DNA from: Acinetobacter sp. ANC 4470 | Lineage (GTDB): Bacteria > Pseudomonadota > Gammaproteobacteria > Pseudomonadales > Moraxellaceae | DNA: 64,000 nt | Assembly: GCF_002135335.1 (NCBI RefSeq) | Contig: NZ_NEGC01000004.1 | Span: 267,476 to 331,475 of the forward strand | Direction of reading: 5' to 3' | Part shown: positions 47,644 through 56,403 of the stretch, one piece after another | Numbering within the stretch: the stretch's first letter is position 1 | Layout: each line of letters begins with the position of its first letter | Made by a program: the position numbers and the translations under genes | The notes under the pieces: generated by a model | Database searches by the model: none | What the model saw: the letters and a program-made list of their open reading frames with translations, nothing else | Told to the model about the DNA's origin: nothing

Positions 47644-49278
47644 ATGGCGCGATCTCCCCAGCAAATAGCACAATTAAACAGCGGCAAATGGTCTAGTTTT
47701 TCTACCTATAAAACTGCCGTATTGTTGAGTTGTAGCCTAATTTTAGGGGTTCCTGCATGTTCCACCCTCCCTAAACAAATACCACAACCGATGGAATATG
47801 CCTTCGATACAGAAACAGAGCAAACATCACTGGCTAAAATCGTTGAGCCATTAAGAGAAAAAAATCCTAACCTTACGGGTTATCATGTTTTACATGATCC
47901 GCTTGAAGCTTTAGCAGCACGTATCCACTTGATTGATAAAGCAGAAAAAACTTTAGATCTGCAATATTATATTTGGGATAACGACAGAATTGGTTCACTT
48001 GCACTCTATTCTATTATTAAAGCGGCTGATCGTGGTGTAAAAGTCCGTTTATTGATGGATGATAACAATGCCCAAAAAATGGAAGGTATTTATCTTGCAC
48101 TCGATCAACATCAGAATATCGATGTCAAACTCTATAACCCCTACCGATTTAGACATTACCGCGCCATGGATATGGTGCTCGACTTAAAACGCATCAACCG
48201 CCGTATGCATAACAAAAGCTTTATTGCAGACAATCAAATTTCCCTGATTGGTGGTCGCAATATGAGTAATCAATATTATAACGTCAGTGACAATTATCAA
48301 TTTTCTGATGTCGATGTCATGCTGGTGGGCTCTGCATCTGATGAAATTATTCATTCTTTTGATGAGTATTGGAATGATGATTACGCCTTTCCAGTGAAAC
48401 AAATTGTTAATCCAAGACACTATGCATTGCGTTTTGAAAGTTTAAAGCAACAACTCAATTATTATTATCAAGAAATTACCGTACAAAATTATCTTGATTT
48501 AGCCACCCGATCACATGATGTTGAAAAGTGGCTCAATAATAGTATTCAATTTGATTGGGTCAAAGCCGAAGTTGTGCATGATTCACCAAGTAAAATCAAA
48601 TCTAAAGCCAAGAAAGAACAATATTTAAATTTTCAACTGATTAATCATTTAGATCAACCAGAAGAAAGTGTTGATATCGTTTCAGCTTATTTCGTTCCTG
48701 AAAAAAAAGGCGAAAAAATGCTCAGCGATCTAGCACAAAGCAATATTCAAGTCCGTGTACTGACCAATTCTTTTAAAGCCAATGATGTCGCTGTAGTCCA
48801 TGCTTTTTATGCGAAATATCGCAAAAATTTATTAAAAAATAATGTAGAACTATATGAGTTTCTGTCTGCACCTGAAGCTGAAAACTTAAATGCAAATACA
48901 GATGAAATTGCGGAAAAAACCAAAGTGAGCTTAAAAGGTTTAAGCCGCTCTAGCCTACATGCCAAACTCATGGTGCTTGATCAAAAAAAAGTCTTTATTG
49001 GTTCTTTCAATTTTGACCCTCGTTCTGCTTATTTAAATACTGAAATTGGCGTTCTACTCAATAGCCCAAACTTAGCCAAAGCAATTCATCAGACGATGGA
49101 TGAAAATTTATCTAAATACGCCTATAAACTGGTTTTAGATGCCAATCAAAATATCAACTGGAAAATTAAAAAGCATAATGGCGACATTAAAACCTATCTC
49201 AAAGAACCGAAAATGAAATGGTGGCAAAAAGCTGGGATGAAAGTCATTTCATGGTTACCGATCGAAGGCTTTATGTAA
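47644..49278 (+). CDS. phospholipase D family protein, lipoprotein, cardiolipin synthase-like
   Basis: The 544-residue protein has a probable lipobox (Leu-Gly-Val-Pro-Ala-Cys near residue 39) after a hydrophobic helix. Two HKD motifs, His-Asn-Lys near residue 190 and His-Ala-Lys near residue 440, form one PLD active site, each followed by Gly-Gly or Gly-Ser with Asn. This layout fits cardiolipin synthase C-type or other PLD lipoproteins, and phosphatidyl transfer or hydrolysis. It is followed by an acyltransferase gene on the other strand, so lipid remodelling is a common theme. Confidence 0.85.
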   Translation: MARSPQQIAQLNSGKWSSFSTYKTAVLLSCSLILGVPACSTLPKQIPQPMEYAFDTETEQTSLAKIVEPLREKNPNLTGYHVLHDPLEALAARIHLIDKAEKTLDLQYYIWDNDRIGSLALYSIIKAADRGVKVRLLMDDNNAQKMEGIYLALDQHQNIDVKLYNPYRFRHYRAMDMVLDLKRINRRMHNKSFIADNQISLIGGRNMSNQYYNVSDNYQFSDVDVMLVGSASDEIIHSFDEYWNDDYAFPVKQIVNPRHYALRFESLKQQLNYYYQEITVQNYLDLATRSHDVEKWLNNSIQFDWVKAEVVHDSPSKIKSKAKKEQYLNFQLINHLDQPEESVDIVSAYFVPEKKGEKMLSDLAQSNIQVRVLTNSFKANDVAVVHAFYAKYRKNLLKNNVELYEFLSAPEAENLNANTDEIAEKTKVSLKGLSRSSLHAKLMVLDQKKVFIGSFNFDPRSAYLNTEIGVLLNSPNLAKAIHQTMDENLSKYAYKLVLDANQNINWKIKKHNGDIKTYLKEPKMKWWQKAGMKVISWLPIEGFM

Positions 49279-49307
49279 GCCTCCTTTATTAGGAGGCACT
49301 CTTTTTC
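49279..49307 (+). terminator. terminator after the PLD gene
   Basis: GCCTCCT and AGGAGGC form a 7-base stem with a 5-base loop; the T run is short and interrupted. Confidence 0.6.
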
Positions 49308-49316
49308 TTGGCTATT

Positions 49317-50126
49317 TTAAGCTGTGGTTCGAAGAACTTTTTGCTGTAACTGCGCTAAACCTTCAACCATTTTGGTTTGGACTTCTTGAGTTAAAGTCTC
49401 GACACTATGTCCTTCAACTGAAATTGCTGGCAATGTCATTAAATGGGCAGTCACTTTAGGCATTTCCAAAACATTTTTGACATGATCAATAAAACGTAAG
49501 TTATCGACAAACGGTGCAACCATATCCAGTTGCCCATGTTGATTCACATAACAAATTAAGCAAATTTGTATCGGGCGATTGGCTTCAATTGCAGCACCTA
49601 AAATACGACCATAGATTTTTTTTATTTTTGAACCATCAGAAGTCGTGGCTTCAGGAAAAAACAGCACTGGAATATCTTGTTTTAAGAACGTGGCAATTTG
49701 TTCACGAATTTTAACTGAATCACCAGAACCTCGTTTAATAAACAGCGTTCCGCCACCTTTAGCCAATTTTCCAAATAATGGCCACTTTTCAATTTCAGCT
49801 TTTGCTAAAAAGAAAACTCGAGCGCCTGAACCTAAAACAGCGACATCTAACCAAGAAATATGATTACTCACCCATAAAGCAGGTTGTCTTGGAATCTGAC
49901 CATGAATTTGAACTTCAATATTAAACACTTTGCTTAATTGTCGGCAAAAATGTTGCACATAGCGTGTATTATTTGGGTTGTTCGGATCTTTATATAAACG
50001 ATGACGAAAAACCAAATAAAACCCTTGTGTAATCGCGCCCAAACCAGCCAATAATTTTTTACTATATAAGAAAAATTTAGACATGCTATTTAACGACGAA
50101 CTTTCAGTTACAGAGGATTGAGTCAT
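49317..50126 (-). CDS. 1-acyl-sn-glycerol-3-phosphate acyltransferase (PlsC family)
   Basis: The 269-residue protein carries the acyltransferase His-x4-Asp motif in Asn-His-Ile-Ser-Trp-Leu-Asp and Phe-Pro-Glu-Ala-Thr as motif III, and a hydrophobic segment in front of the His. It acylates lysophospholipid or lysophosphatidate at the inner membrane. The ATG at 50126 was chosen because the longer start at 50147 is TTG and neither has a clear ribosome site. It converges on the PLD lipoprotein gene. Confidence 0.82.
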   Translation of the reverse strand: MTQSSVTESSSLNSMSKFFLYSKKLLAGLGAITQGFYLVFRHRLYKDPNNPNNTRYVQHFCRQLSKVFNIEVQIHGQIPRQPALWVSNHISWLDVAVLGSGARVFFLAKAEIEKWPLFGKLAKGGGTLFIKRGSGDSVKIREQIATFLKQDIPVLFFPEATTSDGSKIKKIYGRILGAAIEANRPIQICLICYVNQHGQLDMVAPFVDNLRFIDHVKNVLEMPKVTAHLMTLPAISVEGHSVETLTQEVQTKMVEGLAQLQQKVLRTTA

Positions 50127-50506
50127 AGATTGATCACTAATTAGCAAATACAGCTTTTAATCGTTTATTTTCTGCCATTCTATACTGTTCATTTTCATCT
50201 TGCATTGATCATAAAAACCACCCGATACTTTTTGTTGGATAATTAAAATCACTGAAAGCTCTTTTTCCATCTAAAACATAAATTACACGAATCGCGATAT
50301 AGCGGAAATAAACAACTTTTAAGCTTTAAAATTTTCAAATTTGTCAGTCAGTTAAAAACTGAAGGCGGGTCGCACGAGAAAATCATTGCTCTATTTTCGT
50401 TAACTCAACGTTTTGTTACGATGCATACTGAAGTTTTCGCTATTTTTCACTATCAGGGTTAATTTTCCACTAAAATAAAGTTTTCATGTAGTTGAGATCG
50501 CATTTA
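50127..50506. other. 380-base gap upstream of hflX
   Basis: The gap is AT-rich with scattered promoter-like hexamers and no supported frame or repeat. It separates the divergent acyltransferase and hflX genes and should carry both promoters. Confidence 0.4.
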
Positions 50507-51838
50507 GTGGAATATATTGAGCGACATCAAGATAGCAACCGCGCCATATTAGTCAGTGTATCAGTACAACTGTTAGATGACCTTGATGTTGAAGAATTTC
50601 GCTTATTGGCGCAGTCTGCTGGTGCTGAAATTCTAGAACACATTACCGCTCAACGCATTAAACCAGATCCTAAACTGTTTATCGGCTCAGGAAAGGCTGA
50701 AGAAATCGCTGAATTAGTAAAAGCTTTAGAAGCAGATTTGGTGATTTTTGATCATGCCCTCAGCCCCTCTCAAGAACGTAATTTAGAAAGAGTTATGCAA
50801 TGTCGTGTCATCGACCGTACTCGCCTGATTTTAGATATCTTTGCACAACGTGCACGTACCCATGAAGGTAAACTGCAAGTTGAATTGGCACAATTAGACT
50901 ATCTGTCTTCTCGACTGGTTGGTAGTGGCATTAGTTTAGACAGTCAAAAAGGCGGTATTGGTTTACGTGGCCCCGGTGAAACACAACTGGAAACAGACCG
51001 TCGCTTACTGCGTTTACGTATTGGACAGCTGAAAGATAAACTAGAAAAAGTTCGCCAGACCCGTATCCAAGGTCGTGCTGCACGGCAAAAAGCCGCGATT
51101 CCAACAATCTCTCTCGTCGGCTATACCAATGCTGGTAAATCGACATTATTCAATATATTGGCCCGTTCCGACGTTTATGCTGCAGATCAATTGTTTGCAA
51201 CGCTTGACCCCACTTTGCGTCGTTTAAATTGGGATGGTATTGGTGCTTTAGTCCTTGCAGATACCGTAGGTTTTGTCCGTAACCTCGCACATGCTTTGGT
51301 GGAATCCTTTAAAGCCACGCTTGAGGAAACTTTAGAGGCGACTTTACTGCTACATGTTATTGATTCTAGTAGTCCCGATATGATGGAGCAAATTGAAGCA
51401 GTTGAGAAAGTTTTAAAAGAAATCGGGGTAAACGTTCCTGTACTGCGTGTCTATAACAAAATAGATATCAGCGGCGAAGATGCCAAAATTGTCTATGCCA
51501 AACCACATGTACCCGATCGTGTCTATGCCTCGGCACATTCTAAACAAGGCTTAAACCTATTACGCCAAGCCGTTCAAGAATGCCTGATGGGACAACTGCA
51601 AAGCTTCGAGTTGGTGTTAAAACCAGAATATGGCAAATTGCGCACTCAATTGTATGCCTTAAATGTCATTCAAACTGAACATTATGATGATGCAGGCAAC
51701 CTGCATTTACACATCATTATTGCCCCACAAAAGTTGGAACAATTAATTAAACAAGCCCATCTACCAATTGATGAAATTCTAGGTCATAAAGCCATACAGT
51801 TTAAAAGACCGCTTGAGGAATTTGAAATTAAACGATAA
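50507..51838 (+). CDS. hflX: ribosome-splitting GTPase HflX
   Basis: The protein (443 residues from the chosen start) has the HflX N-terminal domain (Gly-Ser-Gly-Lys-Ala-Glu-Glu-Ile), the conserved Gly-Pro-Gly-Glu-Thr-Gln-Leu-Glu, then a GTPase domain with Gly-Tyr-Thr-Asn-Ala-Gly-Lys-Ser-Thr (G1), Asp-Thr-Val-Gly-Phe (G3) and Asn-Lys-Ile-Asp (G4). HflX splits stalled 70S ribosomes after heat or antibiotic stress. There is no in-frame ATG at the start: GTG at 50507 is favoured, TTG at 50492 is the alternative. No hfq is adjacent. Confidence 0.93.
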   Translation: MEYIERHQDSNRAILVSVSVQLLDDLDVEEFRLLAQSAGAEILEHITAQRIKPDPKLFIGSGKAEEIAELVKALEADLVIFDHALSPSQERNLERVMQCRVIDRTRLILDIFAQRARTHEGKLQVELAQLDYLSSRLVGSGISLDSQKGGIGLRGPGETQLETDRRLLRLRIGQLKDKLEKVRQTRIQGRAARQKAAIPTISLVGYTNAGKSTLFNILARSDVYAADQLFATLDPTLRRLNWDGIGALVLADTVGFVRNLAHALVESFKATLEETLEATLLLHVIDSSSPDMMEQIEAVEKVLKEIGVNVPVLRVYNKIDISGEDAKIVYAKPHVPDRVYASAHSKQGLNLLRQAVQECLMGQLQSFELVLKPEYGKLRTQLYALNVIQTEHYDDAGNLHLHIIIAPQKLEQLIKQAHLPIDEILGHKAIQFKRPLEEFEIKR

Positions 51839-51881
51839 ATCGGTTAAAACGTGATAAGTATAATTTTAAAGTTTGGTAAAA

Positions 51882-52253
51882 ATGGATTGGATAAAAAGAA
51901 TCGACTGGCCAGCATGGATCGGTACACTTGCATTAATCATCTGCTTTCGTGAGGGGGCAGTCTGGTTAATGACACAATTTAATCACCCTGAATTAGGGAA
52001 TCTAGTTGGTTTAATTGGCTTATTAATGGCATTACTTGTTTGGAGAAATGTACATAAATTACCAGCACGTTTAGTCGATACCAACAATAAAATTATGAAA
52101 GAAAGTGCTTTTGCCTTCTTACCCATTAGTGCGGGTTCACTGATTATGTTGGTACAAATGGGCAAAGAGATTCCTGTTTTTCTCATCGTCATGGTAATCA
52201 GTACCCTTATTCCATTATGGATTTATGCAAAAATGGCCAAACGTTGGTTATAG
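51882..52253 (+). CDS. CidA/LrgA family membrane protein
   Basis: The 123-residue protein has four hydrophobic segments; the segment Ala-Phe-Ala-Phe-Leu-Pro-Ile-Ser-Ala-Gly fits the family Pro-x-Gly motif. CidA/LrgA proteins resemble holins and work with LrgB/CidB in murein hydrolase control or in export of small organic acids such as pyruvate. I use the ATG at 51882 rather than the TTG at 51873. The partner LrgB gene starts ten bases after its stop. Confidence 0.75.
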   Translation: MDWIKRIDWPAWIGTLALIICFREGAVWLMTQFNHPELGNLVGLIGLLMALLVWRNVHKLPARLVDTNNKIMKESAFAFLPISAGSLIMLVQMGKEIPVFLIVMVISTLIPLWIYAKMAKRWL

Positions 52254-52262
52254 GGAAATCAT

Positions 52263-52937
52263 ATGTTCGCAGTCCTCTCTGGTTTGATCATCACGCTCAT
52301 GGCGTATCTGATTGCTAAACCTATCAATAAAAGACTCCCACAAGTTCCAATCATTGTGATTGGTATGTTCTTCATTATTGGGCTGTTATTTGTATTTGGT
52401 ATTCCTTATGAATCTTATATGACCCAAGTCAATCCACTTTTTAATCATTTGCTTGGTTATGTCACTGTTGCCTTAGCCATTCCATTGGCAGCAATGCGTT
52501 ATGACGACTTACCACTCAAAGCAATTGTCGGTATTTTGGTCTTTGCCAGTATTAGTGCAGTGGCATTACCCATGGGGCTTGCCTATTTATTACATATGTC
52601 AGATGCAAGCATTATGGCATTTGCAACACGTGCGGTGACCACGCCAATTGCAATTAATATTGCGACGTTACTCCACGCCCCACTCAGCTTAGTGATTCTG
52701 ATTGTGATTTTATCTGGCGTAATTGGTGCTGCATTTTCCCCATTTATCTTGCGTCATATTCATGATGAAAGAGCATCTGGCTTGGCATTAGGCTTAGCTG
52801 CACATGCCATTGGTACCGCCCAAGCATGGCAAAGAGGTAGCGTAGCAGGACGTTATGCTGCTTTTGGCATGGCAGTGAATGCCGTATTTACAGCCATATG
52901 GCTGCCAACTTTTATACTTTATTTACAAAAAATGTGA
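52263..52937 (+). CDS. LrgB family membrane protein
   Basis: The 224-residue protein has six to seven membrane segments and family motifs: Arg-Ala-Val-Thr-Thr-Pro-Ile-Ala near the middle and Gly-Leu-Ala-Ala-His-Ala-Ile-Gly-Thr-Ala near residue 180. It should work with the CidA/LrgA protein encoded just upstream; the pair is the gram-negative counterpart of lrgAB. The gene order A then B and ten-base spacing support an operon. Confidence 0.85.
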   Translation: MFAVLSGLIITLMAYLIAKPINKRLPQVPIIVIGMFFIIGLLFVFGIPYESYMTQVNPLFNHLLGYVTVALAIPLAAMRYDDLPLKAIVGILVFASISAVALPMGLAYLLHMSDASIMAFATRAVTTPIAINIATLLHAPLSLVILIVILSGVIGAAFSPFILRHIHDERASGLALGLAAHAIGTAQAWQRGSVAGRYAAFGMAVNAVFTAIWLPTFILYLQKM

Positions 52938-53026
52938 CTGAAAAATCATAAATTAATGATTGTTTAGTATAAAAAATAATCTTAAACTAAAAATGAGTCA
53001 CAAAATTATCAAAAAGGAATTTGTTA

Positions 53027-53473
53027 ATGAAAAGTATTAAATTTTTAACAGCATTGGTTTTTTCTTCACTCAGCAGTCTGACATTGGCAAATGACATTAC
53101 AGGGACATGGAAAAACATTGATGATAAAACAGGTTCATCAAAAGCGATTCTTGAGATTCGCCAAGAATCAAATGGTACATATACGGCAAAAGTTGTAAAA
53201 ATAACACCACGTCCAGGCTATACACCCAAAGAAACCTGTATCAAATGTCCAGCACCGTATACCAATAAACCTATTCTGGGGATGGATGTGTTAACTGGGT
53301 TAAAATACGTTGAGGGACTAAATTTTAGTGGCGGTAAAATTATCGACCCACTTTCTGGCAATATTTACAGCATGAAAGCAAAATTGAGTGCCAATGGTAA
53401 ACGTCTAAATTTACGTGGTTATGTCGGTATTTCGGCTTTGGGACGTAGTCAGACGTGGATCAAAAATGATTAA
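53027..53473 (+). CDS. DUF2147 secreted protein, copy 1
   Basis: The 148-residue protein has a signal peptide (cleavage after Ala-Asn near residue 20) and a DUF2147 domain with Gly-Thr-Trp-x-x-Ile-Asp-Asp-Lys, Pro-Arg-Pro-Gly-Tyr-Thr-Pro, a Cys-x2-Cys pair and Pro-Ala-Pro-Tyr-Thr-Asn. It lies first in a run of three paralogues. The ATG at 53027 has AAGGA nine bases upstream. A terminator follows, so copy 1 has its own transcript. DUF2147 is a lipocalin-like small barrel with no proven role. Confidence 0.85.
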   Translation: MKSIKFLTALVFSSLSSLTLANDITGTWKNIDDKTGSSKAILEIRQESNGTYTAKVVKITPRPGYTPKETCIKCPAPYTNKPILGMDVLTGLKYVEGLNFSGGKIIDPLSGNIYSMKAKLSANGKRLNLRGYVGISALGRSQTWIKND

Positions 53474-53485
53474 TGTCCTATTCTG

Positions 53486-53513
53486 AAAAAAAGCCACACT
53501 ATGTGGCTTTTTT
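53486..53513 (+). terminator. terminator after DUF2147 copy 1
   Basis: AAAAAAGCCACA and TGTGGCTTTTTT form a stem around CTA. Confidence 0.85.
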
Positions 53514-53643
53514 ATTCACAGTTATTTCAATAATTCACATTATTGTTATTTTTTTATTATGCAATATATTGACTAATTCCTAGACACTCATAATATGTTG
53601 CTACTGGATAAAAAAATTACTCTCCATAAGCAAAGGAATTGAT

Positions 53644-54090
53644 ATGAAAAAGAATATTTTGATTGTTACTTTTGCCAGTTTATTTTTCAGTGGGAATGTA
53701 TTGGCACAAGATCTGGCAGGGATATGGCAACAAATTGATGATAAAACGGGTTCACCGAAAGCGATCATTGAGATTCGTAAAAATTCAAATAATACCTTTA
53801 CAGGAAAAATTATTAAAATAACCCCTCGCCCAGGCTATACCCCTCGGGAAAAATGTGTCAATTGTCCTGCTCCTTATACTAATCAGCCGATTTTAGGTTT
53901 AGAAGTATTTAAAAATTTAAAAAATGAAGGAGAAAACCTGTACGCGGGCGGTAAAATTCTTGATCCACTTTCTGGTAAGATTTACAATCTGAAAGGAAAA
54001 CAATCAACTAACGGTAAACGCCTACTTTTAAGGGGCTATATCGGTATTTCTGCTATTGGTCGCACACAAACCTGGATTCGCCAAGAATAG
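53644..54090 (+). CDS. DUF2147 secreted protein, copy 2
   Basis: The 148-residue protein has a signal peptide cleaved near Ala-Gln (residue 22) and the same Pro-Arg-Pro-Gly-Tyr-Thr-Pro and Cys-x2-Cys motifs as copy 1. It is 54 bases ahead of copy 3 with no terminator between, so the two are likely co-transcribed. AAGGA precedes the ATG. It differs from copies 1 and 3 by Leu rather than Met after Pro-Ile-Leu-Gly. Confidence 0.85.
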   Translation: MKKNILIVTFASLFFSGNVLAQDLAGIWQQIDDKTGSPKAIIEIRKNSNNTFTGKIIKITPRPGYTPREKCVNCPAPYTNQPILGLEVFKNLKNEGENLYAGGKILDPLSGKIYNLKGKQSTNGKRLLLRGYIGISAIGRTQTWIRQE

Positions 54091-54144
54091 GTTTTTTGCG
54101 CCAATTGAAATTTAAAGTGGCAATGGAATCGCATAGGAATATTT

Positions 54145-54597
54145 ATGAAACTAAATTTAAAATTGGGACTTCTGCTGCTTGGTGCGGCAATAAGTGGATC
54201 TGCATTGGCGCAGGATTTAAGTGGTACTTGGCAACAAATTGATGATAAATCAGGCTCTCCAAAAGCAATTATTGAAATTAGTAAAGAAAGCAACGGCACA
54301 TTTACAGGTAAGATTGTTAAAATCACACCTCGTCCTGGTTATACACCAAAAGAAATATGTAATAAATGCCCAGCACCATACACCAATAAACCAATTTTAG
54401 GCATGGAGCTTCTCAAGGGCTTGAAGCACGTTCAAGGCACAGGCAACTATGAACATGGCCGCGTGATTGATCCGCTGGCTGGCAAAATCTATGATGCAAA
54501 AATGAAATTGAATGCCTCAGGAAAACGCTTAACCCTTAGAGCCTATATGGGTGTTTCAGCATTAGGACGCAATCAAACTTGGATTCGTATAAACTAA
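54145..54597 (+). CDS. DUF2147 secreted protein, copy 3
   Basis: The 150-residue protein again has a signal peptide (Ala-Leu-Ala-Gln near residue 23), the motif Thr-Trp-Gln-Gln-Ile-Asp-Asp-Lys shared with copy 2, and the Cys-x2-Cys pair. The three proteins line up along their length without gaps larger than a few residues, which indicates tandem duplication. AGGA precedes the ATG. The transcript ends at a strong terminator. Confidence 0.85.
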   Translation: MKLNLKLGLLLLGAAISGSALAQDLSGTWQQIDDKSGSPKAIIEISKESNGTFTGKIVKITPRPGYTPKEICNKCPAPYTNKPILGMELLKGLKHVQGTGNYEHGRVIDPLAGKIYDAKMKLNASGKRLTLRAYMGVSALGRNQTWIRIN

Positions 54598-54609
54598 GCT
54601 GTATCGTAA

Positions 54610-54638
54610 AAAAAAAGCCGCACAATTGCGGCTTTTTT
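54610..54638 (+). terminator. bidirectional terminator
   Basis: AAAGCCGCA and TGCGGCTTT form a stem around CAAT, followed by seven T. Confidence 0.9.
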
Positions 54639-54702
54639 TATTTCAGGACGAGACAACAAGCCACAATGTCACTTAGATCAGCGTTTAAAATAAAGCAAAA
54701 AA

Positions 54703-55551
54703 TTACAGCATTGGATTATCGACTTTTAAAAATGCTTTATCTTCTAAGCGATAAGCAATCAGTTGATTGCCCCATACACAGCCACCATCAACATTCTGAA
54801 TCTGAGCATTAATAGTTTTACCCTGTAATGCCGCCCAATGACCAAAAATAATTTGATGCGTTTTGGCAGCTTCTGACTCAAATTCAAACCAAGGCTGAAA
54901 ACCAGCAGGCATTGGATCATCAAGTGAATCTTTAAAACTGAACTCCATTTTCCCTTCCGCATTGGTTAAACGCATACGGGTTAAATAGTTGGTAATACAA
55001 CGTAGCCGTGCATTACCTCTTAGATCATCTGACCACAAATCAGGTTGTTTGCCGTACATTTCAGCTAAGAAAGTATCAACCATGTCAAAATTTTCATGGC
55101 TAATAATGGCTTCAACTTCTTTAGCGAAAGTAGATGTTTGCTCTGCCGACCAAATACATGGAATACCGGCATGCGTCAAAATCGTGTGCTCATTTGGAAA
55201 AAGACATAATGGCTGTTTACGTAGCCAATCAATCAGATCATCACTGTCAATTGCATCAATCACATCACGCGTATTGTCTTTATCTTTTAGCTCTTTTAAA
55301 CCACGTGCACAGGCTAAAAGGGTTAAGTCATGATTGCCCAATACCGTTGCAGCTACACCACGATCAACCAGTTTTTTCACAAAACGTAGTACACCTATTG
55401 AGTTTTCACCCCGAGCAACCAAATCACCTGCAAACCAAATAAAATCCTGATCGGGATCAAACTTAATTTCTTTTAGTAATGCTTTCAAGGCTTCAAAACA
55501 ACCCTGAATATCACCTATCACATAGTTGTATCTAATATCGGAGCGAGCCAC
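54703..55551 (-). CDS. apaH: symmetrical bis(5'-nucleosyl)-tetraphosphatase ApaH
   Basis: The 282-residue enzyme has the metallophosphatase motifs Gly-Asp-Ile-Gln-Gly-Cys, Gly-Asp-Leu-Val-Ala-Arg-Gly and Gly-Asn-His-Asp near the N-terminus. It splits Ap4A into two ADP and limits cap-like Np4 RNA ends. It starts with GTG at 55551, two bases after the rsmA stop, so translation is likely coupled. The order pdxA-rsmA-apaH is as in enterics but apaG is missing. Confidence 0.93.
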   Translation of the reverse strand: MARSDIRYNYVIGDIQGCFEALKALLKEIKFDPDQDFIWFAGDLVARGENSIGVLRFVKKLVDRGVAATVLGNHDLTLLACARGLKELKDKDNTRDVIDAIDSDDLIDWLRKQPLCLFPNEHTILTHAGIPCIWSAEQTSTFAKEVEAIISHENFDMVDTFLAEMYGKQPDLWSDDLRGNARLRCITNYLTRMRLTNAEGKMEFSFKDSLDDPMPAGFQPWFEFESEAAKTHQIIFGHWAALQGKTINAQIQNVDGGCVWGNQLIAYRLEDKAFLKVDNPML

Positions 55552-55553
55552 TT

Positions 55554-56366
55554 TTAAGCCACCATTTGATCTGACAAAGCAACAAATTGAGCCATAGTTA
55601 AAGTTTCTGGGCGCGCCATCGGGTCAATACCTACGTTCTCGAAAGCTTCTTCTACGATCATTCCCTTCAAACTATTACGCAAGGTTTTACGACGTTGTGT
55701 AAAAACATGCGAAACCAAACGGGCCAAAGCTTTTTCATTTTTAGCCACAATCGGTTTTACCGCGTATGGCTCTAAACGGAACACAGCAGAAGTAACTTTC
55801 GGTGGTGGATTAAAAGACCCAGGTGGTACCTCAAATAAAAATGTCGGTTTACAGTAATACTGAATCATCACTGATAAACGACCATATTCTTTGGTATTTG
55901 GGGAAGCCGTAATACGATCAACGACTTCTTTTTGCAACATGAAATGCATGTCTTTAACTTTGTCACCAAATTGCAAAAGATGAAAAAGTAGCGGCGTTGA
56001 AATGTTATAAGGCAAGTTCCCGACTACACGTAATGGGCGGTCTTCTTGAAACAACTCGGTATAGTCATATTTCAAAGCATCAGCTTCAATAATCGTTAAA
56101 CGCTCAGGATATGGCACACGACCCGGCAAACCAGCTGCCAAATCACGATCTAGCTCAATCACAGTTAAAGCATCACATTCACCAATCAAAGGTGAAGTTA
56201 ATGCTGCAAGACCGGGACCAATTTCAACAATATTTTCGCCTGCACGTGGGTTGACCGATCGCACAATTTTAGCAATCACACGTTGATCATGTAAAAAGTT
56301 TTGACCAAATCGTTTTCGAGCCTGATGCCCTTCTTCTTTTGGGTTTAGGGCATTAATCTGATACAT
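55554..56366 (-). CDS. rsmA: 16S rRNA adenine dimethyltransferase RsmA (KsgA)
   Basis: The 270-residue enzyme has Gly-Gln-Asn-Phe-Leu-His-Asp near the start, the SAM site Glu-Ile-Gly-Pro-Gly-Leu, and the catalytic Asn-Leu-Pro-Tyr-Asn-Ile. It dimethylates A1518 and A1519 in 16S rRNA. The ATG at 56366 was chosen as the conserved domain begins 20 residues later; the longer frame starts at 56399. It follows pdxA by 37 bases and precedes apaH by two. Confidence 0.96.
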   Translation of the reverse strand: MYQINALNPKEEGHQARKRFGQNFLHDQRVIAKIVRSVNPRAGENIVEIGPGLAALTSPLIGECDALTVIELDRDLAAGLPGRVPYPERLTIIEADALKYDYTELFQEDRPLRVVGNLPYNISTPLLFHLLQFGDKVKDMHFMLQKEVVDRITASPNTKEYGRLSVMIQYYCKPTFLFEVPPGSFNPPPKVTSAVFRLEPYAVKPIVAKNEKALARLVSHVFTQRRKTLRNSLKGMIVEEAFENVGIDPMARPETLTMAQFVALSDQMVA

Positions 56367-56403
56367 AAAAACAGTTCCAACGTGAAGGTTATTCACCAAA
56401 AAA

